A stretch of 64,000 nt of DNA from contig CM020501.1 of the NCBI GenBank assembly GCA_009823395.1, positions 34,277,993 through 34,341,992 of the forward strand, written 5' to 3'. The translations under genes and the position numbers were made by a program. Shown in pieces: positions 63,967 to 64,000 of this stretch (position 1 is the first letter of the stretch; each line of letters starts with the position of its first letter). A model generated the notes under the pieces. It saw only the letters and a list, made by a program, of their open reading frames with translations, ran no database searches and was not told the origin of the DNA. This DNA comes from Thamnaconus septentrionalis (taxonomy: Eukaryota; Chordata; Actinopteri; Tetraodontiformes; Monacanthidae).

Positions 63967-64000
63967 TTTTTCCGTGTAATAAACATGAGATTGAATCTTA

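Overview
The window is vertebrate nuclear DNA, almost certainly from a teleost fish. Its genes are interrupted by spliceosomal introns with GT-AG boundaries. Its dispersed repeats look like hAT-type and other DNA-transposon families typical of fish genomes, and long dinucleotide microsatellites are everywhere. The species cannot be named from the sequence alone.

Four protein-coding genes can be reconstructed exon by exon. (1) hmgb2, minus strand, coding 1130-2096 in four coding exons, with a probable non-coding first exon near 2902-2990 and a CCAAT/CHR promoter at about 3030-3155. (2) pmm2 (phosphomannomutase 2), plus strand, 3916-7935, eight exons. It is transcribed away from hmgb2, and its last exon is out of frame by two bases at the catalytic GGND motif. 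(3) mtmr7 (myotubularin-related phosphatase 7), minus strand, 11383-21850, fourteen coding exons giving 654 residues; it converges on pmm2. (4) mtus1 (microtubule-associated tumour suppressor 1 / ATIP), plus strand, from about 24.2 or 28.4 kb to beyond the right edge. Its coding exons here run from 35358 to 59970, and a conserved alternative first exon for the short ATIP1-type isoform sits at 51517-51637. The coiled-coil 3' half of mtus1 lies outside the window.

The mtmr7-mtus1 linkage matches my recollection that the human orthologues both lie in 8p22. The two genes are divergent here, separated by about 2.4-6.5 kb of intergenic sequence carrying NRF1-like and CRE-like sites.

Most of the remaining DNA is intron and transposon debris. 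There are several hAT-like families, recognised by ends such as GTGTCAAACTC, GGGCAAAC or AGGGCTTAACGATT. One is a hAT insertion nested inside an older element with a visible target-site duplication. A dispersed repeat with ACTACCAGTCAAAAGTTTGG ends occurs four times. Microsatellites include (GA/CT)n of about 320-345 bp at two places, (TA)n of about 500 bp, and five (GT)n tracts of 85-130 bp.

I found no self-contained novel system. The most interesting observations are fine-scale: the pmm2 exon 8 anomaly; a 56-residue in-frame tandem duplication and a pure CAG-encoded polyglutamine tract in mtus1; a giant CT microsatellite serving as the polypyrimidine tract of the catalytic mtmr7 exon; and a hAT copy abutting the ATIP1 promoter.
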